A stretch of DNA of 38,947 nucleotides. Source: an uncultured Clostridia bacterium (GTDB lineage: Bacteria > Bacillota_A > Clostridia > Oscillospirales > Oscillospiraceae). A model generated the notes under the pieces. It worked only from the letters and a program-made list of their open reading frames with translations, was not told where the DNA came from and did no database searches. Below, piece by piece: positions 16,567 to 25,375 of this stretch (position 1 is the stretch's first letter; the number at the start of each line of letters is the position of its first letter). The position numbers were made by a program, and so were the translations under genes. The DNA is taken from the NCBI GenBank assembly GCA_947307375.1, contig CAMZIX010000004.1:1-38947 (forward strand), read 5' to 3'.

Positions 16567-17448
16567 ATGATTAGTAACAGCAAAGGCTTCAACATCTTTG
16601 TTCACGCGCTGCTGATCTTCCTGATCCTCTGCTGCGTGATCCCCTTCTGGCTGCTGATCGCAAGCTCCTTCACCTCGGAAGATTACCTCGTCCAGCATGG
16701 CTATTCCCTGATCCCGGGCGAGACGAGCCTGGCCGCCTACAAGTACCTCTGGAGCGCGAAGGATTCCATCGGCCGCGCCTATCTGATGAGCGTGCTGATC
16801 TCCGCCGTCGGCGTGAGCTGCAACGTGCTGATGTGCATCCTCTTCGCCTACCCGCTCTCCCGCCAGGAGCTGCCCGGCCGCAACGTGTTCTCCTTCCTGC
16901 TCTTCTTCACCATGCTCTTCAACGGAGGTCTCGTGCCGACCTACCTGGTCTATACCAACATCGTGAACGTGAAGGACAGCTTCTGGGGTCTGGTCGTGCC
17001 CTACCTGCTCTTTAACCCCTTCATGGTCATCATGATGCGCACTTATTTTACCTCCAGCATCCCCAACGAGGTCATTGAGGCGGCGAAGATCGACGGCGCC
17101 AGCGAGGTCCGCTGCCTGACCAGCATCGTCGTCCCGATGAGCAAGCCCATCATCGCGACCGTGGGCCTGATGACCCTGATCGCCTACTGGAACAACTGGA
17201 CCAACGGCATCTACTTCCTGACCACCCGCACCGACCTCTACGGTATCCAGAACTACCTCAACGACTGCATGAATAAAGCGGCCTTCCTGCAGAGCCATAC
17301 CACCGGCGCCATCAACATCCGCGACATCCCGAACGTCGGCGTGCGCATGGCCGTGGCCGTCGTGGCAGTCATCCCTCTGCTGATCCTCTATCCCTTCTTC
17401 CAGAAATACTTCGTCAAGGGCGTTACGCTCGGTTCCGTCAAGGGCTGA
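16567..17448 (+). CDS. ABC sugar permease, LplC/YtcP-type subunit 2
   Basis: 293-aa permease of the MalG/UgpE branch with six helices. The EAA loop is VIEAAKIDGASEVRCLTSIVVPMSK in the second half, and the C-terminal FFQKYFVKGVTLGSVKG is the classical ending of this family. The ribosome site GGGAGG lies before ATG 16567. It forms the membrane channel with subunit 1. An 82-nt gap holding a stem-loop separates it from the first of fifteen hydrolase genes in the same orientation. Confidence 0.93.
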   Translation: MISNSKGFNIFVHALLIFLILCCVIPFWLLIASSFTSEDYLVQHGYSLIPGETSLAAYKYLWSAKDSIGRAYLMSVLISAVGVSCNVLMCILFAYPLSRQELPGRNVFSFLLFFTMLFNGGLVPTYLVYTNIVNVKDSFWGLVVPYLLFNPFMVIMMRTYFTSSIPNEVIEAAKIDGASEVRCLTSIVVPMSKPIIATVGLMTLIAYWNNWTNGIYFLTTRTDLYGIQNYLNDCMNKAAFLQSHTTGAINIRDIPNVGVRMAVAVVAVIPLLILYPFFQKYFVKGVTLGSVKG

Positions 17449-17473
17449 TCACGCTCCCATATCCTTTTGTATC

Positions 17474-17506
17474 AACCGACGTTTCCTCCAACCGGAAACG
17501 TCGGTT
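17474..17506 (+). other. Intercistronic stem-loop between importer and hydrolases
   Basis: Perfect 13-bp stem AACCGACGTTTCC / GGAAACGTCGGTT (17474-17486 / 17494-17506) with a 7-nt loop and no T-run on either strand. It is more likely an RNA processing or 3'-end stabilising element than a terminator, and could let permease and esterase levels differ. Confidence 0.65.
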
Positions 17507-17530
17507 ATACAATAAGAAGGAGAACTGATA

Positions 17531-18376
17531 ATGGCACTGTGTCAGATCGAATACTACTCCGAGGCGATGATGCAGCCCATGGGAGTCTGCGTGATCATCC
17601 CGGAGAACAAATGGGGCCACTCCCTGGCCGACCGGCCGGAGGACGCCCGCTATCCCACGCTCTGGCTGCTCTGCGGCGGCGGCTATGACCACACCGACTG
17701 GCTGCGCTATACCTCGCTCGAGCTCTGGGCCGCCAAGCGCGGCCTCGCCGTGGTGCTGCCCGGCATCTCCTACGCCGGCTACTGCAACACCGCCGAGGGA
17801 GACTACCGCTGGTGGGATCAGATCGCCTATGAGCTGCCGGACTATCTGCGGAAGCTCTTTCCCCTCGCCCGCGAGCGGGAGCGCAATTTCGTCGCCGGCT
17901 TTTCCATGGGAGGCTACGGCGCAGTCAAGCTCGCCCTGCAGCGGCCGGAGATGTTCGCGGCCTGCGGCAATTTCTCCGGCCCCGTCGGCATCATCCCCCG
18001 CGAGCCGGTGAAGCCGGACGAAAAGCTGGGCCAGCCCTGCCTGCGGGATGATTTCTGCGAGCCGCCCTTCGCCACGCTCTGGGCCGCCTTCGGCTCCGCG
18101 GCAAAGCGGCGCAACACCCCCGACGACAATCTCTTCCTGCTGGAAAAGCGCCTCCGCGAGGGCACGGAGCTGCCGCGCTTTTACATGGCGATCGGCGACA
18201 AGGACCCCGGCGCGCAGGACGGCTATGAGGTGATGGACCTGATGCGCTCGCTCGGCGTCGACCTGCACGACGTGCGCGACGAGGGCAGGCATGACTGGGA
18301 CTACTGCCAGAAGCACCTGCCCGCCTTCCTCGCATGGTTGGGCGATGTGGGCGAATTCGTGATGGAGGTGGACTGA
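17531..18376 (+). CDS. EstA-like alpha/beta-hydrolase esterase (active site intact)
   Basis: 281-aa putative esterase (PF00756, tributyrin esterase/feruloyl esterase-like). The nucleophile elbow is GFSMGG with Ser125; GDKD near residues 222-225 supplies the acid (Asp225 or Asp223); His254 is in GRHDWDY. The N-terminus IEYYSEAM, followed by a beta strand, is the EstA pattern; there is no signal peptide. AAGGAGA lies upstream of the ATG. The next gene, a homolog without the serine, begins 1 nt after the stop, so the two are made together. It is closest in plan to the gene at 26271, which has the same companion arrangement. Confidence 0.88.
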   Translation: MALCQIEYYSEAMMQPMGVCVIIPENKWGHSLADRPEDARYPTLWLLCGGGYDHTDWLRYTSLELWAAKRGLAVVLPGISYAGYCNTAEGDYRWWDQIAYELPDYLRKLFPLARERERNFVAGFSMGGYGAVKLALQRPEMFAACGNFSGPVGIIPREPVKPDEKLGQPCLRDDFCEPPFATLWAAFGSAAKRRNTPDDNLFLLEKRLREGTELPRFYMAIGDKDPGAQDGYEVMDLMRSLGVDLHDVRDEGRHDWDYCQKHLPAFLAWLGDVGEFVMEVD

Positions 18377-18377
18377 A

Positions 18378-19100
18378 ATGGCAGTGCTGAATCTGAACGC
18401 CCTGTCCGTCGCGCTCAGCGGCAGCTTTTCCGCGACGGTCATTTTCCCCGACCAGCCCTTCCTCACGGAGAAACGGTATCCGGCCCTGTATTTCCTGCAC
18501 GATGTGGGCGGCGGCCCCAACGAGCTCCGCGAGGTGGCCGGCCTGCAGCGCTTGGCCAGCGAACTCGGTCTGTTCCTCATCTGCCCCGGCGTGATGCACT
18601 CCTTCGGGCTGGATCTGCCCTGGGGCGGCAAATACGGAGACTTTGTCCGCCGGGAGCTGCCCGGCATCTGCCGCCACCTGTTCCCGCTGGACGCAGAGCA
18701 GCAGTTTATCGGCGGCACGGGCGGCGGCGCCTACGGAGCCTATCGCCACGCGTCCGAGCACCCGGAGATCTTCCGTGGCTGCGTGCTGCTCAACGGCCGC
18801 TTTGACGTGGCCTCTCTCTGCGAGGCGGCCGCGCGGGGCGCTCCCGTTCCGCATCTGACGGCCGCGAACCTTGAAGCGGTATTCGGCCCCGCCGACCGTG
18901 TGCGCGGCAGCGAGGCCGACGTCCTCCGTCCCGGCGCGCCGCGTCCGGCGGCGCTTTATCTGGGCTGTGAAGACAGCTTCGCCGCGCTGGAGGACAACAT
19001 CGCTTTTGCAACGCAGAAGAAAACCGATCTGCATCTCGCGCCGGCGCTGCCGGAGCTCTATGCCGCCGCGCTGCGCTGGGTCGCAGGCAAAACAGAATAA
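18378..19100 (+). CDS. EstA-like homolog lacking the catalytic Ser and His (pseudo-esterase)
   Basis: 240-aa alpha/beta-hydrolase homolog of the gene before it. Where active relatives have G-x-S-x-G, this has GGTGGGAYGAYRHASEHPE, with Gly115 in the nucleophile position. The His region (GRHDWDY in the neighbour) aligns with a stretch lacking His (APALPELYAAALRWV). The acid region (LGCED) is kept. The frame is intact and the surrounding fold preserved, so this is not a decaying pseudogene. It may be a structural or substrate-binding partner of the 17531 esterase; the 1-nt spacing supports a complex. A similar inactive homolog follows the active esterase at 26271. Confidence 0.8.
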   Translation: MAVLNLNALSVALSGSFSATVIFPDQPFLTEKRYPALYFLHDVGGGPNELREVAGLQRLASELGLFLICPGVMHSFGLDLPWGGKYGDFVRRELPGICRHLFPLDAEQQFIGGTGGGAYGAYRHASEHPEIFRGCVLLNGRFDVASLCEAAARGAPVPHLTAANLEAVFGPADRVRGSEADVLRPGAPRPAALYLGCEDSFAALEDNIAFATQKKTDLHLAPALPELYAAALRWVAGKTE

Positions 19101-19112
19101 AGGGAGAACAAT

Positions 19113-20285
19113 ATGTCGAACACGAAAGATCTGGATCGTCTGCTGCAGAGCTTCACGGACGGAGGCTTGCCCGGCTGCGGGCTGAAGATCACCCAGCGCG
19201 GCGAGACGATCTATGAAGGATACTTCGGCTATGCCGACTGCGAGAAAAAGACGCCGCTGACGGGCAAAAACGTATTCCGTCAGGCCTCCACCTCCAAGCT
19301 GCCGCTCTACGTCGCGGCGCTGATGCTCTATGAAAAGGGCCTCTTCCTGCTGAGCGATCCGCTCTACGAGTTCCTGCCCGAATACCGGGAGAGCCGCAAG
19401 GTGCGGCGCCTGCCCAACGGCCAGGTGGAGCTCGTAAAGACCGATCGCCCGCTGAGCGTCAAGGACGTGCTCACGATGCGCTGCGGCCTGCCCTACTGCA
19501 ACTTCCCCACCGAGACGGAGGATGTGACGCTGCGCGCGATGGTCAAGGCGATGGAGCCGCTCTGGGCCAAAGGACACTACACAAACCGCGAGCAGGTGCG
19601 CGCCATGGCCGAGGTGCCGCTGGCCTTCGAGCCGGGAACGCACTGGCTCTACGGCTTCGGCAGCGAGCTGACCTGCGCGCTGGTGGAGGCCGTGACCGGC
19701 AAGGGCGTGGACGAGGCGCTCGAGGAGCTGCTCTTCGATCCGCTGGAGATGCACGACACCCGCTCCCACTTTTTCGGCGACATTGAGGAGCGCATGGTCA
19801 AGCTCTATGCGATCGACGGGGAAAACCGGCTCAGTCCCATCCACCTGCCCTTTGAGAACACCTTCCTCCCCGGCGAGGAAAACGAGGCCGGCTGGGCCCG
19901 GCTCTTCTCCACCGTGGGAGACTACAGCAATCTGATGAGCATGCTCGCCTGCGGCGGCGTCTTCCGGGGCGAACGCGTCATGGGCCGCAAGACCATCGAC
20001 CTGATGCGCGCCAACGTCCTCACGCCGGAGCAGATGCTCGATTACACCAACCCCTACGAGGCCGGCTACGGCTACGGTCTCGGCGTGCGCACGCTGCTCG
20101 ACCGGGCGGCGGGCGGCGTGAACGGCTCGCCCGGCGCCTTCGGCTGGACGGGCGGCTACGGAAGCTGGTGCGAGGCCGATCCCGAGGACGGCACGGCCTT
20201 TGTCTATATGCACAATCTGATGCCGAACCGCGAGCGCTACTATCACCCGCGCGTGCGCGCCGCGGCCTACGGACTCATCAAATAA
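19113..20285 (+). CDS. Beta-lactamase-fold serine hydrolase (family VIII esterase-like)
   Basis: 390-aa AmpC/EstB-fold protein (PF00144). SxxK is S59-T-S-K62 in FRQASTSKLPLY; the second motif reads Y180-G-F instead of Y-x-N. FGWTGGYGSW near the C-terminus occupies the place of the KTG-like strand. No signal peptide. Family VIII esterases with this fold hydrolyse short acyl esters; a D-aminopeptidase or true beta-lactamase is less likely given the neighbours. Same length and motif spacing as the paralog at 24209. An AGGGAGA ribosome site lies just upstream and the gap to the preceding gene is 12 nt. Confidence 0.85.
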   Translation: MSNTKDLDRLLQSFTDGGLPGCGLKITQRGETIYEGYFGYADCEKKTPLTGKNVFRQASTSKLPLYVAALMLYEKGLFLLSDPLYEFLPEYRESRKVRRLPNGQVELVKTDRPLSVKDVLTMRCGLPYCNFPTETEDVTLRAMVKAMEPLWAKGHYTNREQVRAMAEVPLAFEPGTHWLYGFGSELTCALVEAVTGKGVDEALEELLFDPLEMHDTRSHFFGDIEERMVKLYAIDGENRLSPIHLPFENTFLPGEENEAGWARLFSTVGDYSNLMSMLACGGVFRGERVMGRKTIDLMRANVLTPEQMLDYTNPYEAGYGYGLGVRTLLDRAAGGVNGSPGAFGWTGGYGSWCEADPEDGTAFVYMHNLMPNRERYYHPRVRAAAYGLIK

Positions 20286-20300
20286 ACGGGAGGAAACACG

Positions 20301-21122
20301 ATGTCCATCCTGCACTACGGTTTTGAAAGCGAATATCTGGCCGGAGCCACCACCGTCGACGTGATCCTGCCGGACAAGCCCCGGGGAAAGACCCCGGCGG
20401 AATTCTACGGCAGCGGCGAAAAATTCAAGGTCCTCTGGCTGCTTCACGGCACCTCCGGGGACAGCACCGACTGGGTGCGCCGCACCAATATCGAGCTGTA
20501 CGCCGAGGAGCTCGGCATCGCCGTCGTCATGCCCTCCGCGCTCAACTCCAACTACTCCAACTGGAAGGATTTCATGCTCGGCTACCGGATGTACGACTAC
20601 CTGACCGAGGAACTGATGCCCCTGGTCTACGGCTGGCTGCCGATCTCCGACAAGCGCGGGGACAACTTCATCGCGGGCCTTTCGATGGGCGGCCGCGGCG
20701 CGATCAAATACGCGGCGAACCACCCTGATAAATTTGCGGGAGCGGCGGTGCTGTCCGCCACGCCGATGGATCTGGAGGAGATGCGCCCCGGCCATCCCTG
20801 CATCCTGCTCGATCTCGACAACGCCCGCATCAAGACGACGCTGCTGAACGCCGGCGGGCTGGAGGCCTTCAAAAACAGCGAGGAGAACGTCTGGGCGATC
20901 CTGGACGAAAAAGCTTCCACCGGCGAGCTGCCCCGTCTTTTCTTCGCCTGCGGCGAGGACGACGCGATGATCCTGCCGCAGTTCCGTGCTTTCAAACAGC
21001 ACGCGGAGGAGATCGGGCTGGACGCGGTCTTCTTCTCCGCGCCGGGCTTCCGCCACGAGTGGCGCTTCTGGGATCTCGGCATCCGAAAGGCGCTGGGCTT
21101 TTTCGGCCTCGGCGAAGTGTGA
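20301..21122 (+). CDS. EstA-like tributyrin-esterase homolog (active site intact)
   Basis: 273-aa esterase and the closest match in the window to the classical EstA (tributyrin esterase) plan: WLLHGTSGDSTDW oxyanion region, GLSMGGRG elbow with Ser128, CGEDD acid loop, and His252 in GFRHEW. EstA enzymes cleave short-chain acyl esters. Cytoplasmic by lack of a signal. GGGAGGAAA precedes the ATG. It sits between a beta-lactamase-fold hydrolase and the first of the PHB-depolymerase-like genes. Confidence 0.9.
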   Translation: MSILHYGFESEYLAGATTVDVILPDKPRGKTPAEFYGSGEKFKVLWLLHGTSGDSTDWVRRTNIELYAEELGIAVVMPSALNSNYSNWKDFMLGYRMYDYLTEELMPLVYGWLPISDKRGDNFIAGLSMGGRGAIKYAANHPDKFAGAAVLSATPMDLEEMRPGHPCILLDLDNARIKTTLLNAGGLEAFKNSEENVWAILDEKASTGELPRLFFACGEDDAMILPQFRAFKQHAEEIGLDAVFFSAPGFRHEWRFWDLGIRKALGFFGLGEV

Positions 21123-21134
21123 GGGAGCGCGCGT

Positions 21135-22640
21135 ATGAGTCAGATGCTTCTCCGTCCCGGCACGCCGGACGACGATAACCGCGACTACCTGCCCGAGCGC
21201 ATCAAGGGCAGCGACATCGTGGTCAATGAAAACGGAAACAACTCCATCCCCTATCCCGCGCGGCTGCGGGAATGCCGCGGTCCGCTGACGGACGACGGCC
21301 GGGAGGATCTCTGGTACGAGTACATCCCCGAGAGCTATGACGGCTCCGAACCCCTGCCCCTGGTGGTGTCCCTGCACGGCGGCCTGATGACCGGCTGGGG
21401 CCAGGCGATCTACACCTCCTGGACCCTCGTGGCCGAGGCCAACGGCTTCCTGCTGGCTCTGCCGAACGCCAGCGAGGACCGGATCTGGCAGGTGCAGTGG
21501 GGCTCCTGGGATTTCCACGACGGCGAGCCCGAGCCGCCTCCCCCCGGCGCGCAGGCCTGCCCCGAAAACGCGGCGGATGGCCGGGACGTGCAGCTCGTGC
21601 TCGGCATGGTCGAGCACATGAAGAAGCAGTACAAGGTCGATCCCGAACGCGTCTATCTCCAGGGCATGAGCATGGGAAACCTGATGACCGCGCTCGTGGC
21701 CCGGAACTACAGCAGCATTTTCGCTGGAGCCGCCGGCTCGGGCTGTTCCAGCTTCCTGGACCGGCTCTTCACGCCGGACGGCCGCGTCAAGGGCGCGGGC
21801 TGTCTGCCCGTCTGGCAGTCGCGCCCGGAAAACAACGACATCCCGCCCGAAAAGTCGGTCTCCCTGCGCGTCAACAAATATAACCGCTACTACTGGCTGA
21901 AGCGCAACGCCTGCGAAGGGCTGCCGGAGATCTCGATCGTCGGGGAAAACAATCTCGCCTTTTATCACGGGGCGCTGGCCGACCAGGTCTATCTCGACAT
22001 CAAGAACCGCGACCACGGGCAGACCCTGGACGACGCGGCCCTGATCTGGGGCTATCTCTTCTCCGGCTGCCGGAGACTGGCGGACGGCTCCATCGTTCAC
22101 GAAGAGAGCCTTCTGCCCCGCAAAGGCGACGCCTTCGCCTTCGCCCTCGCGGAGGGCGAGCGCTGGGCCTGGCGCCAGAACCGCGTCGTGCCGCTCCCGA
22201 CTCCGGCGCGTCCCTGGCAGAAGCTCAAATACCACGGCCTCAACGGCGGCACGAAGGTGCGCGGCGAATACTGCATGGCCCCGCTGCGCTTCCTCGCGGA
22301 GGTCTTCGGCGCGGCGCTGGAGGAGCTGGAGGACGGCGCCCGCGCGCGGCTGACCCTCCCCGACGGACGGCGGCTGCAGTTTGCCCGCGGCAGCATCGGC
22401 TGCGTGATCGACAATGATCTGCGCTCGATGTACTGCGAGGCGCTGCACCGCGACGGACAGCTGCTCGTAAGCGTGGAGTGGTTCTGCCGCTATCTTTTCA
22501 ACCTGACCGTCACCGCCTGCGACGGCGTGACCTATGTGACCGATCATTTTGCCGAGCTCTCGGAGAACATGGCGGATCTGCTGCGCGACCTGCTGCGCGA
22601 CGGCGGCAGGCTGCCGGACTACGAAGCCTTGAAACTGTAA
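21135..22640 (+). CDS. PHB-depolymerase-like esterase with C-terminal CuAO-N-like domain, paralog 1
   Basis: 501-aa protein, first of five paralogs here. The N-terminal signature is RPGTPDDDNRDYLPE, then VVNENGNNS; residues about 55-320 are an alpha/beta hydrolase of the LpqC/PHB-depolymerase type with oxyanion HGGLMTGWG, elbow GMSMGN (Ser179) and His294 in KNRDHGQT. Residues about 365-490 resemble the copper amine oxidase N-terminal (stalk) domain: a VRGEY..PLRFLAEVFGA strand-helix unit, then GSIGCVIDNDLRSMYCEAL and a second such unit (SVEWFCRYLFNLTV). That domain normally occurs outside the cell, yet no signal peptide is present. Probable intracellular esterase; substrate unknown. It carries the longest insert after strand 4 (Pro-rich, near 21530-21550). 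Confidence 0.82.
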   Translation: MSQMLLRPGTPDDDNRDYLPERIKGSDIVVNENGNNSIPYPARLRECRGPLTDDGREDLWYEYIPESYDGSEPLPLVVSLHGGLMTGWGQAIYTSWTLVAEANGFLLALPNASEDRIWQVQWGSWDFHDGEPEPPPPGAQACPENAADGRDVQLVLGMVEHMKKQYKVDPERVYLQGMSMGNLMTALVARNYSSIFAGAAGSGCSSFLDRLFTPDGRVKGAGCLPVWQSRPENNDIPPEKSVSLRVNKYNRYYWLKRNACEGLPEISIVGENNLAFYHGALADQVYLDIKNRDHGQTLDDAALIWGYLFSGCRRLADGSIVHEESLLPRKGDAFAFALAEGERWAWRQNRVVPLPTPARPWQKLKYHGLNGGTKVRGEYCMAPLRFLAEVFGAALEELEDGARARLTLPDGRRLQFARGSIGCVIDNDLRSMYCEALHRDGQLLVSVEWFCRYLFNLTVTACDGVTYVTDHFAELSENMADLLRDLLRDGGRLPDYEALKL

Positions 22641-22655
22641 CAGGAGGACAAAAGA

Positions 22656-24227
22656 ATGGAACAGGAAATCATCCTTCGCGCGGGAACGCCCAACGACGAA
22701 AACCGCGACTATCTGCCCGAGGCCATCAAGGGCAGCGACATGGTCGTCAACGAAAACGGCAACAACTCCCAGCCCTATCCCGAGCGTCTGCGGGAATTCA
22801 CCGGCGTGCTGGCCGACGGGCTGGAGGACCGCTGGTATGAATACGTTCCCGCGAGCTACGACGGCTCGAAGCCGGTGCCGCTGGTGGTGGGCAACCACGG
22901 CGGTCTGATGACCGGCTGGGGCCATGCGATCTACACCTCCTGGACGCTGCTTGCCGACCGCGAGGGCTTCATCTGCGTCTTCCCCGACGCGCACCAGGCG
23001 CGCATCTGGCAGGTGGAAGGCATGTTCGACGATCACACGCCCACCTTCTTCAACAGCATGGAGCTGGCGAAGGTCCCGAAGGACTACCGTCAGAACCACG
23101 ACATGAACTTCGTCAAGGCCCTGATCGGTCTGATGGAGGAGAAATACAGCATCGACAAGGGCCGCGTGTTCATGCAAGGCATGAGCGCCGGCAACCTCTT
23201 CACCGCGCAGTTCTGCCGCTACTACGGCGATCTGCTCGCCGGCGCGGCGGGCTCCGGCGGTCCGACCCAGCTGGATCAGCTCTTCACCGACGAGGGCGAT
23301 TTCAAGAACGTGGCCGGCCATCTGCCCGTCTGGCAGGCCCGGCCCGAGACCAACGGCACCCCGCCGGGACGCCCCTACGGCGAAAAGCTGCTCAACCGCT
23401 TCAACCGCTTCTACTGGATGGCGCTCAACGAGTGCGAAACGCTCCCGAAAATCAGCGTGATCGGCGAGAACAACTTTGCCTTCTACGAGGGTAAAAAGGG
23501 CGGCGTCGTGTATCACGACATCAAGAACCGCGACCACGGCCAGACTCTGGACGAGGCCTTCCTCTACTGGGATTACTTCTTCTCCGGTCTGCGCCGCAAC
23601 GAGGACGGCAGCATCAGCCAGACGGAGACCCGCCTCAGCCGCGACGGCGACGCCTACGCCTTCGCCGTCACCGAGGGTGCGGACAAGGCCTGGTTCCGCA
23701 ACCAGGTCGTCCCGATGAGCGTTCCCGCCGTCAAATGGCAGAAGCTCAAATACCACGGCCTCAACGGCGGCACGAAGGTGCGCGGCGAATATCTCTGCGT
23801 GCCCCTGAGCTTCCTGGCCGAGGTCAGCGGGGCTGCGCTCACTTATGGAGAAGACGCGCTCACCGCCGTCATGGTCCTGCCCGACGGGCGGCGGCTGCAG
23901 TTCGCCCGCGGCAGCATCGGCTGCGTGATCGATAACGACCTGCGCTCGATGTACTGCGAGGCGCTGCACCGCGGCGGTGAACTGCTGGTGGGGATCGAGT
24001 GGTTCTCCCGCTTTCTCCTTGGCCTGCAGGTCAGCGAATGCAACGGCACCGTGTATGTGACCGACCATTTCAGCACGCTCTCGGCCAACCTCGCCGACGT
24101 ACTGCGGGAGCTCCTCTTCGGCAAGCTCTGGCCGGACAGCTTCCGCTACATGGACTACCGCGAGGTGGACGGCAGCTTCTGCGCGCCCGATGAGGAGGAG
24201 GTCAAAAAATGGGATTCGAAAGACTGA
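22656..24227 (+). CDS. PHB-depolymerase-like esterase with C-terminal CuAO-N-like domain, paralog 2
   Basis: 523-aa paralog with Ser177 (GMSAGN) and His294 (KNRDHGQT). It differs from the others in Ala after the nucleophile and in a C-terminal tail of about 30 residues (KLWPDSFRYMDYREVDG and an acidic end). Its C-terminal domain shares a perfect 56-bp DNA match (23736-23791) with paralog 1 (22215-22270) and further near-identity around 23887-23972, showing recent duplication or gene conversion. AGGAGG lies before the ATG. The last 19 nt overlap the next gene, whose ribosome site (GAGGAGGAGG) is inside this one. Confidence 0.82.
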   Translation: MEQEIILRAGTPNDENRDYLPEAIKGSDMVVNENGNNSQPYPERLREFTGVLADGLEDRWYEYVPASYDGSKPVPLVVGNHGGLMTGWGHAIYTSWTLLADREGFICVFPDAHQARIWQVEGMFDDHTPTFFNSMELAKVPKDYRQNHDMNFVKALIGLMEEKYSIDKGRVFMQGMSAGNLFTAQFCRYYGDLLAGAAGSGGPTQLDQLFTDEGDFKNVAGHLPVWQARPETNGTPPGRPYGEKLLNRFNRFYWMALNECETLPKISVIGENNFAFYEGKKGGVVYHDIKNRDHGQTLDEAFLYWDYFFSGLRRNEDGSISQTETRLSRDGDAYAFAVTEGADKAWFRNQVVPMSVPAVKWQKLKYHGLNGGTKVRGEYLCVPLSFLAEVSGAALTYGEDALTAVMVLPDGRRLQFARGSIGCVIDNDLRSMYCEALHRGGELLVGIEWFSRFLLGLQVSECNGTVYVTDHFSTLSANLADVLRELLFGKLWPDSFRYMDYREVDGSFCAPDEEEVKKWDSKD

Positions 24228-25372
24228 CCGAGTATATGGATTCGCTGGCGGAGCGCTACGGCGTTCCGGGCGCGGATCTGAAGATCACCCGCGGCTACGA
24301 GACGGTGTACCGCTACAGCGTGGGCTATAAGGACTATGACAAGACCGTCCCCGTCTCCGCGGACGATATGTACAATATCTACTCCGGTTCCAAGCCCATC
24401 ACGATGGCGGGCGTCATGCAGCTCATCGAGAGCGGCCGGCTGTCGCTGGACGAACGGCTGGACAAGTATCTGCCGGAATTCGCTCACATGCGCTGGGCGA
24501 CGGATTTCAAGTTCGGCTTTCCCCTTGCCTGGCCGGATGAGCACTCCGCGCTGGCCGAGGCGAAGAACCCGATGCTGATCCACGACCTGATGAGCATGAC
24601 CGCCGGCATGAGCTACGACCTCAACGCCGCGCCGATCCGCAGGGTCCTGGAGAAAAACCCGAAGGCCGGGACGCGCGAGATCGTGGCCGCGATGGCCGAG
24701 ATGCCGCTGCTGTCCGAGCCGGGCACGAGCTATTCCTATTCGCTGAGCCACGACGTGCTGGCCGCGGTGGTGGAGGTCATCACCGGGCAGCGCTTTGCCG
24801 ACTACATGCGCGAGCATGTCTTCGAGCCCCTGGGCATCGAGCGGATGTACTACCACGTCCCCGCCTGCGAAGAAAAGCATCTGGCCGCGCAGTACGCCTC
24901 GGACTGGGACACGGGGGAGATCAAACGCGACGGCAGCATGGCCTACCGCTTCACCGAGAATTACGACAGCGGCGGCGCCGGCCTGTGCACCAGCGTGGAC
25001 GAATACAGCAAATTTGCCGCCGCCATGGCAAACGGCGGCGTGGGCGCCACGGGCCGCCGCATCCTGAAGTCCGAATCCATCGACCTGATGCGCCGCAACT
25101 GGCTGAACGAAAAACAGCTTGCGGACTTTTCGCTCTCCGGCAAGGTGGGCTATGGCTACGGCCTCGGTGTGCGCACGCTGATCGACGCGAGCAAGTCGAA
25201 AAGCCCGGTGGGTGAATTCGGCTGGGACGGCGCGGCCGGCTGCTACGTCGCCATCGACCCGGACAACCGCGTCGGCATTTTCTACGCGCAGGAGATCCTC
25301 GGCATGCTGATCGCCTACAACGAGATCCATCCCACGATCCGCGATCTGGCCTACGAGGCCATGGAGCTTTGA
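24209..25372 (+). CDS. Beta-lactamase-fold serine hydrolase (family VIII esterase-like)
   Basis: 387-aa AmpC/EstB-fold protein, paralog of the gene at 19113: SxxK is S59-G-S-K62 (NIYSGSKPITM), identical position; the second motif is Y177-S-L. The HDLMSMTAGMSYD helix and FGWDGAAGCY strand are family-typical. No signal peptide. The start overlaps the preceding gene by 19 nt, with its ribosome site inside that gene. Likely a cytoplasmic acyl esterase. The variation at the third position of the Y-x-N motif, seen in both copies, may reflect esterase rather than lactamase function. Confidence 0.85.
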   Translation: MGFERLTEYMDSLAERYGVPGADLKITRGYETVYRYSVGYKDYDKTVPVSADDMYNIYSGSKPITMAGVMQLIESGRLSLDERLDKYLPEFAHMRWATDFKFGFPLAWPDEHSALAEAKNPMLIHDLMSMTAGMSYDLNAAPIRRVLEKNPKAGTREIVAAMAEMPLLSEPGTSYSYSLSHDVLAAVVEVITGQRFADYMREHVFEPLGIERMYYHVPACEEKHLAAQYASDWDTGEIKRDGSMAYRFTENYDSGGAGLCTSVDEYSKFAAAMANGGVGATGRRILKSESIDLMRRNWLNEKQLADFSLSGKVGYGYGLGVRTLIDASKSKSPVGEFGWDGAAGCYVAIDPDNRVGIFYAQEILGMLIAYNEIHPTIRDLAYEAMEL

Positions 25373-25375
25373 GCT

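Noticed and set aside
17474..17506. Terminator between permeases and first esterase
   Set aside because: A strong stem but no T-run on either strand; an RNA processing or stabilising hairpin fits better.
18378..19100. Calling the serine-less esterase homologs pseudogenes
   Set aside because: Frames are complete, ribosome sites and coupling are intact, the fold is preserved and the same loss recurs in paralogs, so a maintained function is more likely.
17991..24068. Open minus-strand frame of 2025 codons
   Set aside because: It runs antisense to seven well-supported genes, has no family resemblance, and contains low-complexity His/Val/Ala/Gly-rich sequence; it is an artefact of GC-rich third positions in the real genes.
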